Assembly: GCF_902498195.1 (NCBI RefSeq)
Contig: NZ_CABVIY010000008.1
Coordinates: 1-64,000 of the forward strand
Reading direction: 5' to 3'
Source of the DNA: Pseudomonas fluorescens
GTDB taxonomy: Bacteria > Pseudomonadota > Gammaproteobacteria > Pseudomonadales > Pseudomonadaceae
DNA length: 64,000 bases
Made by a program: the position numbers and the translations under genes. The notes under the pieces are model-generated. The model was not told where the DNA came from. It was given only the letters and a program-made list of their open reading frames with translations, and ran no database searches. Every line of letters begins with the position of its first letter. The first letter of the stretch is position 1. Positions 16,602-24,813 of the stretch are shown one piece after another.

Positions 16602-17518
16602 TCTTTACCCTCCATTTCCTTGGCCTGACTGCGGTTGAACAGGATGATCGGCACAATCAGGATCGCCAGCATCACCACTGCCAGGGCAGACGCCACCGGC
16701 CAGTCACGGTTGTTGAAGAACTCTTGCCAGAGCACTTTACCGATCATCAGGGTTTCCGGGCCGCCGAGCAGTTCCGGGATCACGAACTCGCCCACCACCG
16801 GGATGAACACCAGCATGCAGCCGGCGATGATGCCGTTCTTGGACAGCGGGATGGTGATTTTCCAGAAGCTGTTGAAGGTGCTCGAACCCAGGTCCGATGC
16901 CGCTTCCAGCAGGCTGTTGTCGTGCTTCACGAGGTTGGCGTACAGCGGCAGGATCATAAACGGCAGATAGGAGTAAACGACCCCGATATAGACGGCGAGG
17001 TTGGTGTTGAGGATCTGCAGCGGCTCGCTGATCCAGCCCATGCTCATCAGGAAACCGTTGAGCAAGCCGTTATTGCTGAGGATGCCCATCCACGCGTAGA
17101 CGCGGATCAGGATCGCGGTCCAGGTCGGCATCATGATCAGCAGCACCAGCACCGTTTGCATCTCTTTGCGGGCACTGGCGATGGCGTAGGCCATCGGGTA
17201 GCCGATCAACAGGCAGAGAATGGTGCTGATCAGCGCCATCTTCAGCGATCCGAGGTACGCGGCGATGTACAACTCATCGTCGCCGAGCATCGCGTAGTTG
17301 CCCAGGTTGAGCAGCACTTGCAGTTTCTGCTCGGCGAAGCTGTAGATTTCGGTGTAGGGCGGAATGGCCACGTCGGCTTCGGCGAAGCTGATCTTCAGGA
17401 CGATGAAGAACGGCAACATGAAGAACAGGAACAGCCAGATGAAGGGAACCCCGATGACCAGCTGACGGCCACCGGGAATTATTCGATTGAGGCGGCGTTT
17501 GAGTTTGCGCATGTTCAT
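16598..17518 (-). CDS. spuG: polyamine ABC transporter permease SpuG
   Basis: A 306-residue PotB/PotH-type inner-membrane permease. Membrane segments begin at LVIGVPFIWLFLFFMLPFFIVL, and the coupling loop reads HDNSLLEAASDLGSSTFNSFW. Choosing ATG 17518 (MNMRKLKRRL) gives an ATGA overlap with the spuF stop and avoids an Arg-rich extension from an upstream start. It pairs with SpuH as the membrane part of the polyamine importer. Confidence 0.95.
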   Translation of the reverse strand: MNMRKLKRRLNRIIPGGRQLVIGVPFIWLFLFFMLPFFIVLKISFAEADVAIPPYTEIYSFAEQKLQVLLNLGNYAMLGDDELYIAAYLGSLKMALISTILCLLIGYPMAYAIASARKEMQTVLVLLIMMPTWTAILIRVYAWMGILSNNGLLNGFLMSMGWISEPLQILNTNLAVYIGVVYSYLPFMILPLYANLVKHDNSLLEAASDLGSSTFNSFWKITIPLSKNGIIAGCMLVFIPVVGEFVIPELLGGPETLMIGKVLWQEFFNNRDWPVASALAVVMLAILIVPIILFNRSQAKEMEGKE

Positions 17519-18657
17519 GAGCGAAGCACCACGCCGCTGTCGTCTTCCCACCACACGTAGACCTGGTCACCCCAGGTCGGACGTGCGCCACGGCGTTCGG
17601 CGTTGGCGACAAAGGACTGGACGATCTTGCCGCTCGGCAGTTCGACGTAGAACACCGAGTGGCCGCCCAGGTAGGCGATGTCGTGCACCTTGCCGCTGGA
17701 CCAGTTGTATTCGCAGGTGGGCTGGGTCGGCGTCACCAGCAGTTTTTCCGGACGGATCGCGTAGGTCACCGACTTGTCCTGCACCGAGGTGCTGATGCCG
17801 TGGCCGACGTAGATCTGGCGATCCAGGTCCTTGCAGGTGATGGTCGCGTGGCCTTCGGCATCGTCGATCACTTCGCCGTCGAAGATGTTGACGTTGCCGA
17901 TGAACTCACAGACCAGGCGGCTGGTCGGGGTTTCGTAAATGTCGATCGGGCTGCCAATCTGGGCGATCCAGCCCAGGTGCATGATCGCGATGCGCTCGGC
18001 CATGGTCATGGCCTCTTCCTGGTCGTGGGTCACCATGACGCAGGTTACGCCGACGCGTTCGATGATCTCCACCAGCTCCAGCTGCATCTGCGAGCGCAGC
18101 TTCTTGTCCAGTGCGCCCATCGGTTCGTCGAGCAGCAACAGCTTCGGTCGCTTGGCCAGCGAACGGGCCAGGGCCACGCGCTGACGCTGGCCGCCGGACA
18201 ACTGATGCGGCTTGCGCTTGGCGTACTGGCTCATCTGCACCAGCTTGAGCATGTCGGCCACGCGCGCATCGATTTCAGCGGCGGGCAGCTTGTCCTGCTT
18301 GAGGCCGAAGGCGATGTTCTGCGCCACGGTCATGTGCGGGAACAGGGCATAGGACTGGAACATCATGTTGATCGGCCGCTCGTACGGCGGCATGTCGGTG
18401 ATGTCCACGCCGTCGAGGAAGATCCGCCCTTCGGTCGGTCGCTCGAAGCCGGCGAGCATGCGCAGCAAGGTGGATTTGCCCGATCCCGAACCGCCGAGCA
18501 GGGCGAAAATCTCGCCTTTCTTGATTTCCAGGGACACATCGTCCACGGCAATCGTCTCGTCGAACTTCTTCGTGACCCGGTCGATTTTGACCAGCACCTG
18601 TTTAGGTGACTGGTCGCCCTCGAGGGCTTTCTTATAGGCGCCGGAGGCAACTGCCAT
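17515..18657 (-). CDS. spuF: polyamine ABC transporter ATP-binding protein SpuF
   Basis: A 380-residue PotA/PotG-type ATPase. The Walker A motif GGSGSGKST is at residues 55-63, followed by the signature LSGGQRQRVALARSLA, Walker B LLLLDEPMGALD and the switch His in CVMVTHDQEEAMTMAE. A C-terminal TOBE-type domain (about 285-380) includes ATITCKDLDRQIYVGHG and ITYAIRPEKLL-like segments (here VTYAIRPEKLLV). It energises import through SpuG and SpuH. It lies 72 bases downstream of spuE. Confidence 0.96.
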   Translation of the reverse strand: MAVASGAYKKALEGDQSPKQVLVKIDRVTKKFDETIAVDDVSLEIKKGEIFALLGGSGSGKSTLLRMLAGFERPTEGRIFLDGVDITDMPPYERPINMMFQSYALFPHMTVAQNIAFGLKQDKLPAAEIDARVADMLKLVQMSQYAKRKPHQLSGGQRQRVALARSLAKRPKLLLLDEPMGALDKKLRSQMQLELVEIIERVGVTCVMVTHDQEEAMTMAERIAIMHLGWIAQIGSPIDIYETPTSRLVCEFIGNVNIFDGEVIDDAEGHATITCKDLDRQIYVGHGISTSVQDKSVTYAIRPEKLLVTPTQPTCEYNWSSGKVHDIAYLGGHSVFYVELPSGKIVQSFVANAERRGARPTWGDQVYVWWEDDSGVVLRS

Positions 18658-18729
18658 TTACGAAACTCCCAAAAAAAAGAGTGCAGTTCGCTCAAGGTGA
18701 GCCAACTTTGGATAGTTTGAGCCTTGAAG

Positions 18730-19827
18730 CTACTTGCCCGACTTGACCTTGGTCCAGCTACGGGTCATCAAACGTTGAATGTTGGGTGGCAACTCGATGG
18801 ACACGTAAGTCTTGTCGAGCACGGCTTGCGGTGGATACACCGCTTCGTCGGTGCGAATGGACTGTTCCATCAGTGAGTCCGACCCCGGGTTAGGGTTGGC
18901 GTAGCCGACGTAATCACTGACCTGGGCGATCACCTCAGGTTTCAGCAAATAGTTGATGAACGCGTGCGCTTCTTTCACGTTGGCCGAGTCTTTCGGAATC
19001 GCCAGCATGTCGAACCACAGCGCACCGCCTTCCTTGGGAATCGAGTAGGCGATGTTCACGCCCTTCTTCGCTTCGGCCGCGCGGTTGCGGGCCTGGAACA
19101 TGTCGCCGGAGAAACCGATGGCCACGCAGATATCGCCGTTGGCCAGGTCCGCGATGTATTTGGAGGAGTGGAAGTAGGTCACGTAAGGCCGCACCGCGAG
19201 CAACTTGGCTTCGGCCTTTTTGTAGTCTTCCGGGTTGGTGCTGTTGGCATTAAGGCCCATGTAGTTGAGGACTGTCGGCATCATTTCATCGGCGGAATCG
19301 AGGAACGCCACGCCGCAACTCTGCAACTTCTTGATGTTCTCCGGTTCGAACACCGCCGCCCAGGAGTCGATCTTGTCGACGCCCAGTACAGCCTTGATCT
19401 TGTCGACGTTGTAACCGATGCCGTTGGTGCCCCACAGGTACGGCACGGCATAGAGGTTACCCGGATCGTTCTGCTCCAGACGCTTGAGCAGGACAGGGTC
19501 GAGGTTCTTGTAGTTGGGCAACAGCGACTTGTCGAGTTTCTGGAAGGCGCCGGCCTTGATCTGCTTGCCGAGGAAGTGGTTGGACGGCACGACCACGTCG
19601 TAGCCGGTGCGCCCGGCCAGCAACTTGCCTTCCAGGGTTTCGTTGGAGTCGAACACGTCGTAGACCGGCTTGATCCCGGTCTCTTTCTGGAAGTCGGCCA
19701 GGGTGGTCTCGCCGATGTAATCGGACCAGTTATAAATATGCACGGTGCCGGCGGCCTGAACATTGACGGCGAGCGTCAACCCGGCAGCGACCAGCATGGC
19801 ATTGCGTAACAAAGAAGAAATAGGCAA
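18730..19827 (-). CDS. spuE: spermidine-type polyamine-binding protein SpuE (TTG start)
   Basis: A 365-residue periplasmic PotD/PotF-type binding protein with the family motifs HIYNWSDYIGETTLADF, VYDVFDSNETLEGKLLAGRTGYDVVVPSNHFL and YLWGTNGIGYNVDKI. The best start is TTG 19827, eight bases after AGAGG; it gives a signal peptide with a basic residue (LPISSLLRNAMLVAAGLTLA). The first ATG (19797) would leave a signal without a positive n-region. Order after SpuD suggests SpuE, which prefers spermidine in P. aeruginosa; specificity here is inferred from position. Confidence 0.93.
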   Translation of the reverse strand: MPISSLLRNAMLVAAGLTLAVNVQAAGTVHIYNWSDYIGETTLADFQKETGIKPVYDVFDSNETLEGKLLAGRTGYDVVVPSNHFLGKQIKAGAFQKLDKSLLPNYKNLDPVLLKRLEQNDPGNLYAVPYLWGTNGIGYNVDKIKAVLGVDKIDSWAAVFEPENIKKLQSCGVAFLDSADEMMPTVLNYMGLNANSTNPEDYKKAEAKLLAVRPYVTYFHSSKYIADLANGDICVAIGFSGDMFQARNRAAEAKKGVNIAYSIPKEGGALWFDMLAIPKDSANVKEAHAFINYLLKPEVIAQVSDYVGYANPNPGSDSLMEQSIRTDEAVYPPQAVLDKTYVSIELPPNIQRLMTRSWTKVKSGK

Positions 19828-19954
19828 GTGGAGGTCCTCTAAAATGAGTTGGGCCCAAGTTGCCCCGAGTTACATGACAGCCTGGGCTGCCTGGCAACTA
19901 AACCGGCGCGCAACTTACCCTCGAAAAACCGTTCCAGCAAACTTTATAAAGATC

Positions 19955-20058
19955 CTGTAGGAGCGAGCACGCTCGCGATGGTCGTCAACGATAACGCTGG
20001 GTGCCTGACACCCAGCGGTGCTCTCAGGTTCATCGCGAGCAGAGCTCGCTCCTACAGG
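19955..20058. repeat. second-family REP-like repeat, about 100 bp
   Basis: Inverted TGTAGGAGCGAGCACGCTCG ends carry the conserved middle GTCAACGATAACGCTGGG...CCTGACACCC. It is nearly identical to the copy at 57274. It is inserted between spuD and spuE inside the operon. Confidence 0.9.
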
Positions 20059-20067
20059 GGGTATTAC

Positions 20068-21180
20068 TTACTTACCGGATTTGATCTTGGTCCAGCTGCG
20101 AGTCAGGATCCGCTGGGTCGCGGCCGGCAGGTCGGCAATCGCGTACAGCTTGGCCAGCACGTCCGCTGGCGGGTAGATGCCCGGGTCGCTGGTAATGTCT
20201 TTATCCACCAACGGCGTGGCCGCCGCGTTACCGTTCGGGAAGCGTACGGCGTTGGTGATTTCAGCCATGATTTCCGGCTTCTGCAGGAAGGTCATGAACT
20301 TGTAGGCGCCTTCGACGTTTTCGGCATCTTTAGGGATCGCGACCATGTCGTAGAAGCTGCCGGCACCTTCTTTCGGAATGTTGTAGCTGACTTTCACCTT
20401 GTCACCGGCTTCAGCCGCGCGGGACTTGGCCTGGTAAATGTCACCCGAGTAACCCACGGCCACGCAGATGTTGCCGTTGGCCAGGTCGGAGATGTACTTG
20501 GAGGAGTGGAAGTAGGCAATCGAAGGACGGACTTTGAGGATCAGCGCTTCAGCCTTGTCGATGTCTTCTTTCTTCTGGCTGTCGGTTGGCAGGCCCAGGT
20601 AGTGCAACGCCACCGGAATCATCTCGGTTGGCGAATCGAGCAGGCTGATACCGCACGACTTCAACTTGGCGGCGTTTTCAGGCTTGAAGATCAAGTCCCA
20701 GGAATCGGTCGGTGCGTCGGCACCCAGTGCAGCCTTGACCTTCTCGGCATTGAAGCCGATACCGATCGAACCCCACATGTACGGGAAAGCGTGTTCGTTG
20801 CCTGGGTCACTGACCGAGACCGCCTTGAGCAGGTCAGTGTTCAGGTTCTTCCAGTTAGGCAGCTTGGACTTGTCCAGCTTCTGGTAGACGCCGGCCTTGA
20901 TCTGCTTGGCCAGGAAGTTGTTCGACGGCACGACGATGTCGTAGCCGGACTTGCCTGCCAGCAACTTGGCTTCGAGGGTTTCGTTACTGTCGAAGACGTC
21001 GTAGACAACTTTGATGCCCGACTCGTCTTCAAACTTCTTGATGGTGTCCGGCGCGATGTAGTCGGACCAGTTATAGACGTGCAACACCTTGTCGTCCGCC
21101 TGAACCGCACCCGCCATAATGCCCATCAGGGACATGGCGAGGAGTGTCTTGCCAGCAAGCTTTTTTCCTAATGCCTTCAT
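20068..21180 (-). CDS. spuD: putrescine-type polyamine-binding protein SpuD
   Basis: A 370-residue periplasmic binding protein, paralogous to SpuE. The signal peptide is MKALGKKLAGKTLLAMSLMG onward to about residue 28 (VQADDKV). Motifs are HVYNWSDYIAPDTIKKFEDE, VYDVFDSNETLEAKLLAGKSGYDIVVPSN and YMWGSIGIGFNAEKVKAALG. ATG 21180 is chosen because it follows TTTGGAG and begins the signal peptide; the longer open frame upstream is unsupported. Position directly after spuC suggests the putrescine-binding SpuD. Confidence 0.94.
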   Translation of the reverse strand: MKALGKKLAGKTLLAMSLMGIMAGAVQADDKVLHVYNWSDYIAPDTIKKFEDESGIKVVYDVFDSNETLEAKLLAGKSGYDIVVPSNNFLAKQIKAGVYQKLDKSKLPNWKNLNTDLLKAVSVSDPGNEHAFPYMWGSIGIGFNAEKVKAALGADAPTDSWDLIFKPENAAKLKSCGISLLDSPTEMIPVALHYLGLPTDSQKKEDIDKAEALILKVRPSIAYFHSSKYISDLANGNICVAVGYSGDIYQAKSRAAEAGDKVKVSYNIPKEGAGSFYDMVAIPKDAENVEGAYKFMTFLQKPEIMAEITNAVRFPNGNAAATPLVDKDITSDPGIYPPADVLAKLYAIADLPAATQRILTRSWTKIKSGK

Positions 21181-21195
21181 GCGTAATGCTCCAAA

Positions 21196-21208
21196 TTTTT
21201 CTTTTTTT
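21196..21208 (-). promoter_or_regulatory. A-rich tract before the spuD ribosome site
   Basis: The spuD leader reads AAAAAAAGAAAAA immediately upstream of TTTGGAG. ARN-rich tracts here are candidate Hfq/Crc translational repression sites in Pseudomonas. Confidence 0.4.
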
Positions 21209-21307
21209 GAACCACTCTGTTCAGCGGCCGAAACCGGACAACTGGAACTGCGGCTAGTCTGGCAAGATCGGAGGAGGTCTTTCAAGGAAAGGCCGCCCTT
21301 AATGATT

Positions 21308-21343
21308 GCTCTGAGCGAAAGTTTCATGTCTCCCGCTCAGAGC
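21308..21343 (-). other. 10-bp hairpin between spuC and spuD
   Basis: GCTCTGAGCG and its exact complement enclose a 16-base loop in the spuC-spuD intercistronic space, starting about eight bases after the spuC stop. It lacks a T-run. It may set relative levels of the enzyme mRNA and the binding-protein mRNA. Confidence 0.6.
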
Positions 21344-21350
21344 CTAGCAC

Positions 21351-22715
21351 TTAGCCCTGCAACGCACTGAGGGTCAGGTCCAGGCACTTGCGCGCCTTGG
21401 TCACCAACTCATCGATTTCCGCTTTGCTGATCACCAGCGGTGGCGCGATGATCATGGTGTCCCCCACGGCACGCATGATCAGCCCGTTATCGAAGCAGAA
21501 CTGCCGGCAGATCATGCCCACGCCCTTGCCTTCATAGCGCTTGCGCGTGGCCTTGTCCTGAACCAGTTCGATGGCCCCCAACAGACCCACACCACGAACT
21601 TCGCCCACCAATGGGTGATCGTTCAGTTCCCGCAGACGTTTCTGCAAATACGGTGCCGTTTCCGACTTGACGCGCTCGACAATTTTTTCGTCGCGCAGGA
21701 TACGAATGTTTTCCAGGCCCACAGCCGCCGCCACCGGGTGGCCGGAATAGGTGAAGCCGTGGTTGAAATCGCCGCCTTCGTTGAGCACTGCGACCACTTC
21801 ATCGCGAACGATCAGGCCGCCCATCGGGATGTAGCCGGAGGTCAGGCCCTTGGCGATGGTCATCATGTCGGGCTTGAGGTCGTAGAAATCGCTACCGAAC
21901 CACTCGCCGGTACGACCGAAACCACAGATCACTTCGTCCGCCACGAACAGGATGTCGTACTTGGCGAGGATTTCCTTGATGCGCGGCCAGTAGCTGTCTG
22001 GCGGAATGATCACGCCGCCGGCACCCTGGATCGGTTCGGCAATGAAGGCACCGACGTTGTCGACGCCGACTTCCAGGATCTTCTCTTCCAGCTGGTTGGC
22101 GGCCCAGATACCAAACTCGTCCGGGGTCATGTCGCCGCCTTCGGCGAACCAGTACGGCTGTGCGATGTGGACGATGCCCGGGATCGGCAAGTCGCCCTGT
22201 TCGTGCATGTAGGTCATGCCACCCAGGCTCGCGCCGGCCACGGTGGAACCGTGATAGCCGTTCTTGCGGCTGATGATGACTTTCTTGTTCGGCTGGCCCT
22301 TGATCGCCCAGTAGTGGCGAACCATGCGCAGCATGGTGTCGTTGCCTTCGGAGCCGGAACCGGTGAAGAACACGTGGTTCATGCCTTTGGGCGCGATGTC
22401 GGCAATGGACTTGGCCAGCTCCAGCACCGGCGGGTGAGCGGTCTGGAAGAACAGGTTGTAGTACGGCAGCTCGCGCATTTGCTTGCTGGCGGCATCGGCC
22501 AGTTCATCGCGACCGTAGCCGATCGCCACGCACCACAGGCCGGCCATGCCGTCGAGGATCTGGTTGCCTTCGCTGTCCCACAGGTAGACGCCCTTGGCGT
22601 TGGTGATGATCCGCGGGCCTTTCTCTTTCAGCTGCTTGAAGTCGCTGAACGGGGCCAGGTGGTGATCGCTGCTCAGGGCTTGCCACTCACGGGTTTGCGG
22701 GTTGTTGCTGGTCAT
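21351..22715 (-). CDS. spuC: polyamine:pyruvate aminotransferase SpuC
   Basis: A 454-residue class-III PLP aminotransferase. Motifs are FTGSGSEGNDTMLRMVRHYW (cofactor phosphate site), ISRKNGYHGSTVAGASLGG, FVADEVICGFGRTGEWFG with the PLP-contacting Asp, and the Schiff-base Lys in MMTIAKGLTSGYIPMGG. SpuC transaminates putrescine, and also spermidine-related amines, with pyruvate as acceptor. It lies between spuB and spuD in one operon. AGGAG precedes the ATG. Confidence 0.96.
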   Translation of the reverse strand: MTSNNPQTREWQALSSDHHLAPFSDFKQLKEKGPRIITNAKGVYLWDSEGNQILDGMAGLWCVAIGYGRDELADAASKQMRELPYYNLFFQTAHPPVLELAKSIADIAPKGMNHVFFTGSGSEGNDTMLRMVRHYWAIKGQPNKKVIISRKNGYHGSTVAGASLGGMTYMHEQGDLPIPGIVHIAQPYWFAEGGDMTPDEFGIWAANQLEEKILEVGVDNVGAFIAEPIQGAGGVIIPPDSYWPRIKEILAKYDILFVADEVICGFGRTGEWFGSDFYDLKPDMMTIAKGLTSGYIPMGGLIVRDEVVAVLNEGGDFNHGFTYSGHPVAAAVGLENIRILRDEKIVERVKSETAPYLQKRLRELNDHPLVGEVRGVGLLGAIELVQDKATRKRYEGKGVGMICRQFCFDNGLIMRAVGDTMIIAPPLVISKAEIDELVTKARKCLDLTLSALQG

Positions 22716-22774
22716 ACGGATCTCCTAGAACAATCAGGTGAAGGCGCTGCCGGACAACTGCAGCGCCCGGCGCA

Positions 22775-24133
22775 TCAGACGGCGAATAGCAGGAATTCCC
22801 GTTCCCACGAACTGATGACGCGCTTGAAGTTTTCATGCTCGGCCCGCTTGACCGCGACGTAGCCAGTGATGAAATTTTTGCCCAGGTACTTCTCGATGGT
22901 CGCGCTGTTTTCCATGCGTTCCAGCGCGTCTTCGATGGTCAGTGGCAGGCGCAGGTTGCGGCGTTCATAACCACGACCCACCACCGGCGCACTCGGGTTC
23001 AGGCCTTCGACCATGCCGATGTAACCGCACAGCAGGCTCGCGGCAATCGCCAGGTACGGGTTGGCGTCGGCGCCCGGCAGGCGGTTTTCCACCCGACGGT
23101 TTTGCGGCCCGGCATCCGGAACGCGCAGGCCGACGGTACGGTTTTCTTCGCCCCACTCCACGTTCACCGGTGCCGAGGTATCCGGCAGGAAGCGACGGAA
23201 CGAGTTGACGTTGGGCGCAAACAGCGGCAGCAATTCCGGGATGAGTTTCTGCAAGCCACCGATGTGCTGCAGGAACAGCTGGCTCATGGTCCCGTCTTCA
23301 TTGGAGAAAATGTTCTTGCCGGTCTCGATGTCGATGATGCTCTGGTGCAAGTGCATGGCACTGCCCGGCTCGCCGGTCATGGGCTTGGCCATGAAGGTCG
23401 CCGCCACGTCGTGCTTGAGTGCGGCTTCGCGCATGGTGCGCTTGAACACCAGGATCTGGTCGGCCAGGGACAGGGCGTCGCCGTGACGGAAGTTGATTTC
23501 CATCTGCGCCGTGCCGTCCTCGTGGATCAACGTGTCGAGGTCCAGCTCCTGCAATTCGCACCAGTCATAGACGTCTTCGAACAGCGGATCGAATTCGTTC
23601 GCCGCTTCGATGGAAAACGACTGGCGGCCGATTTCCGGGCGTCCGGAGCGGCCGATCGGCGGTTGCAGCGGATAGTCCGGATCGTCGCTGCGCTTGGTCA
23701 GGTAGAACTCCATTTCCGGCGCCACGATCGGCTGCCAGCCTTTGTCGGCATAGAGTTTCAGGACCTTCTTGAGCACGTTGCGCGGCGACAGCTCGATCGG
23801 GTTGCCTTGCTTGTCGTAGGTGTCGTGGATGACGATGGCGGTCGGCTCGATGGCCCACGGCACCAGGTACACCGCGCCCTGGTCGGGACGGCAGATCATG
23901 TCGATGTCGGCCGGGTCGAGCAGTTCGTAATAGATGTCGTCTTCGACGTAATCGCCGGTCACCGTCTGCAACAGCACGCTCTCGGGCAGACGCATGCCTT
24001 TTTCGGCAATGAATTTGTTGGTCGGCGAGATCTTGCCCCGGGTGATCCCGGTCAAGTCGGCGATCATGCATTCGACTTCTGTGATCTTGCGGTCTTTCAA
24101 CCAATCGGTGAGCTGGTCGAGGTTGTTACTCAT
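22775..24133 (-). CDS. spuB: glutamylpolyamine synthetase SpuB (glutamine synthetase family)
   Basis: This 452-residue protein of the GlnA/PuuA family ligates glutamate to a polyamine using ATP. Visible landmarks are MIADLTGITRGKISP near the start, VAPEMEFYL with metal-binding Glu, AQMEINFRHGDALSLADQ, the ATP-site GEPGSAMHLHQSIID, and WGEENRTVGLRVPDAGPQNRRVENRLPGADANPYL with catalytic Arg residues. It is the first gene of the spuBCDEFGH run, is preceded by AGAGG, and sits next to the spuA remnant. Confidence 0.94.
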   Translation of the reverse strand: MSNNLDQLTDWLKDRKITEVECMIADLTGITRGKISPTNKFIAEKGMRLPESVLLQTVTGDYVEDDIYYELLDPADIDMICRPDQGAVYLVPWAIEPTAIVIHDTYDKQGNPIELSPRNVLKKVLKLYADKGWQPIVAPEMEFYLTKRSDDPDYPLQPPIGRSGRPEIGRQSFSIEAANEFDPLFEDVYDWCELQELDLDTLIHEDGTAQMEINFRHGDALSLADQILVFKRTMREAALKHDVAATFMAKPMTGEPGSAMHLHQSIIDIETGKNIFSNEDGTMSQLFLQHIGGLQKLIPELLPLFAPNVNSFRRFLPDTSAPVNVEWGEENRTVGLRVPDAGPQNRRVENRLPGADANPYLAIAASLLCGYIGMVEGLNPSAPVVGRGYERRNLRLPLTIEDALERMENSATIEKYLGKNFITGYVAVKRAEHENFKRVISSWEREFLLFAV

Positions 24134-24172
24134 AAATGCCTCTAGGCTTTGAGTTTCCTGGCTCTGCGAGAG

Positions 24173-24535
24173 TCAGGCGATGTTTGACGCATCGGCGTCG
24201 CGTTGAAATGCGTGTCTACGACAGGCTATCGTGTTTTGTCCAGACAGCCCGGCAAACACAGGGCGTGCAGAATCGAGAGCGCTACCCTGCACGAAGGCCG
24301 AGCCGCTATTGTGAATCGGTTCTATATTGAATGGAGTAACCGTAATGGGTGTGCCATCAGGACCGTCCAGAATAACGGACGGGGATGGCCGATCTGCCAG
24401 GGAAGCCAGGATCGCTGAAAGGCCCGAAGCCTTGCAGGCTGCTGCGCTGACGTGAATGTCGCCACTGATGTGATAAGCATGCAGACCGTTCTGCCTGGAG
24501 CAGTCGGTGATGCCGATTAACGGCAGGCGAGACAT
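24173..24535 (-). pseudogene. spuA: spuA remnant: N-terminal third of a gamma-glutamyl-polyamine hydrolase
   Basis: The frame begins MSRLPLIGITDCSRQNGLHAY and its first 90 or so residues follow the class-I amidotransferase-like SpuA/PuuD family. It has LADRPSP..ILDGPDG, then a T..P..N-EP-H-x-x-G pattern equivalent to the family's LDGLLFTGSPSNVEPHHYNG. Homology then stops and the frame runs into unrelated residues ending at 24173. A full SpuA is about 250 residues. The nucleophile Cys (GICRG), His and Glu are all missing, and the family's GSPSN has decayed to VTPFN. The position between spuI and spuB is exactly where spuA sits in P. aeruginosa. Confidence 0.75.
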
Positions 24536-24813
24536 GAAGCACCCCGGTATTATTGCTGTTATGGGTTTGATTCGAGCTTAGCCTTGTTCATTTTTTTACA
24601 CAACACCCCCGTAAAAAATACAACACGGCCCGCTCAAGCCTGCGGACGGCTAAGCGTCAAGGGGCATAAAAACGCCCCAAAGTGCTTCAAAAAAGCCACA
24701 CGAGCGCTTTTTCAGGGCAAAAAAGGCCTTACTTGACTTCAGCATGCCGTTCGGGTTGACTGGAATCCGAAGAGATCAATGATTGATATTTTTAACAACA
24801 AAGGTGTTGCATC
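24536..24813 (+). promoter_or_regulatory. spuI upstream region
   Basis: A noncoding AT-richer stretch contains small hairpins (for example GGGGC-ATAAAAAC-GCCCC at 24661-24678). I see no sigma-54 -24/-12 element and no other clear promoter. AACAACAA at 24794-24801 lies just before the AAAGGTG ribosome site of spuI and is a candidate Hfq/Crc target. Confidence 0.5.

Noticed and set aside
24536..24813. Sigma-54 promoter for spuI
   Set aside because: I searched by eye for the -24/-12 pattern TGGCAC-N5-TTGC and saw no acceptable match on either strand.
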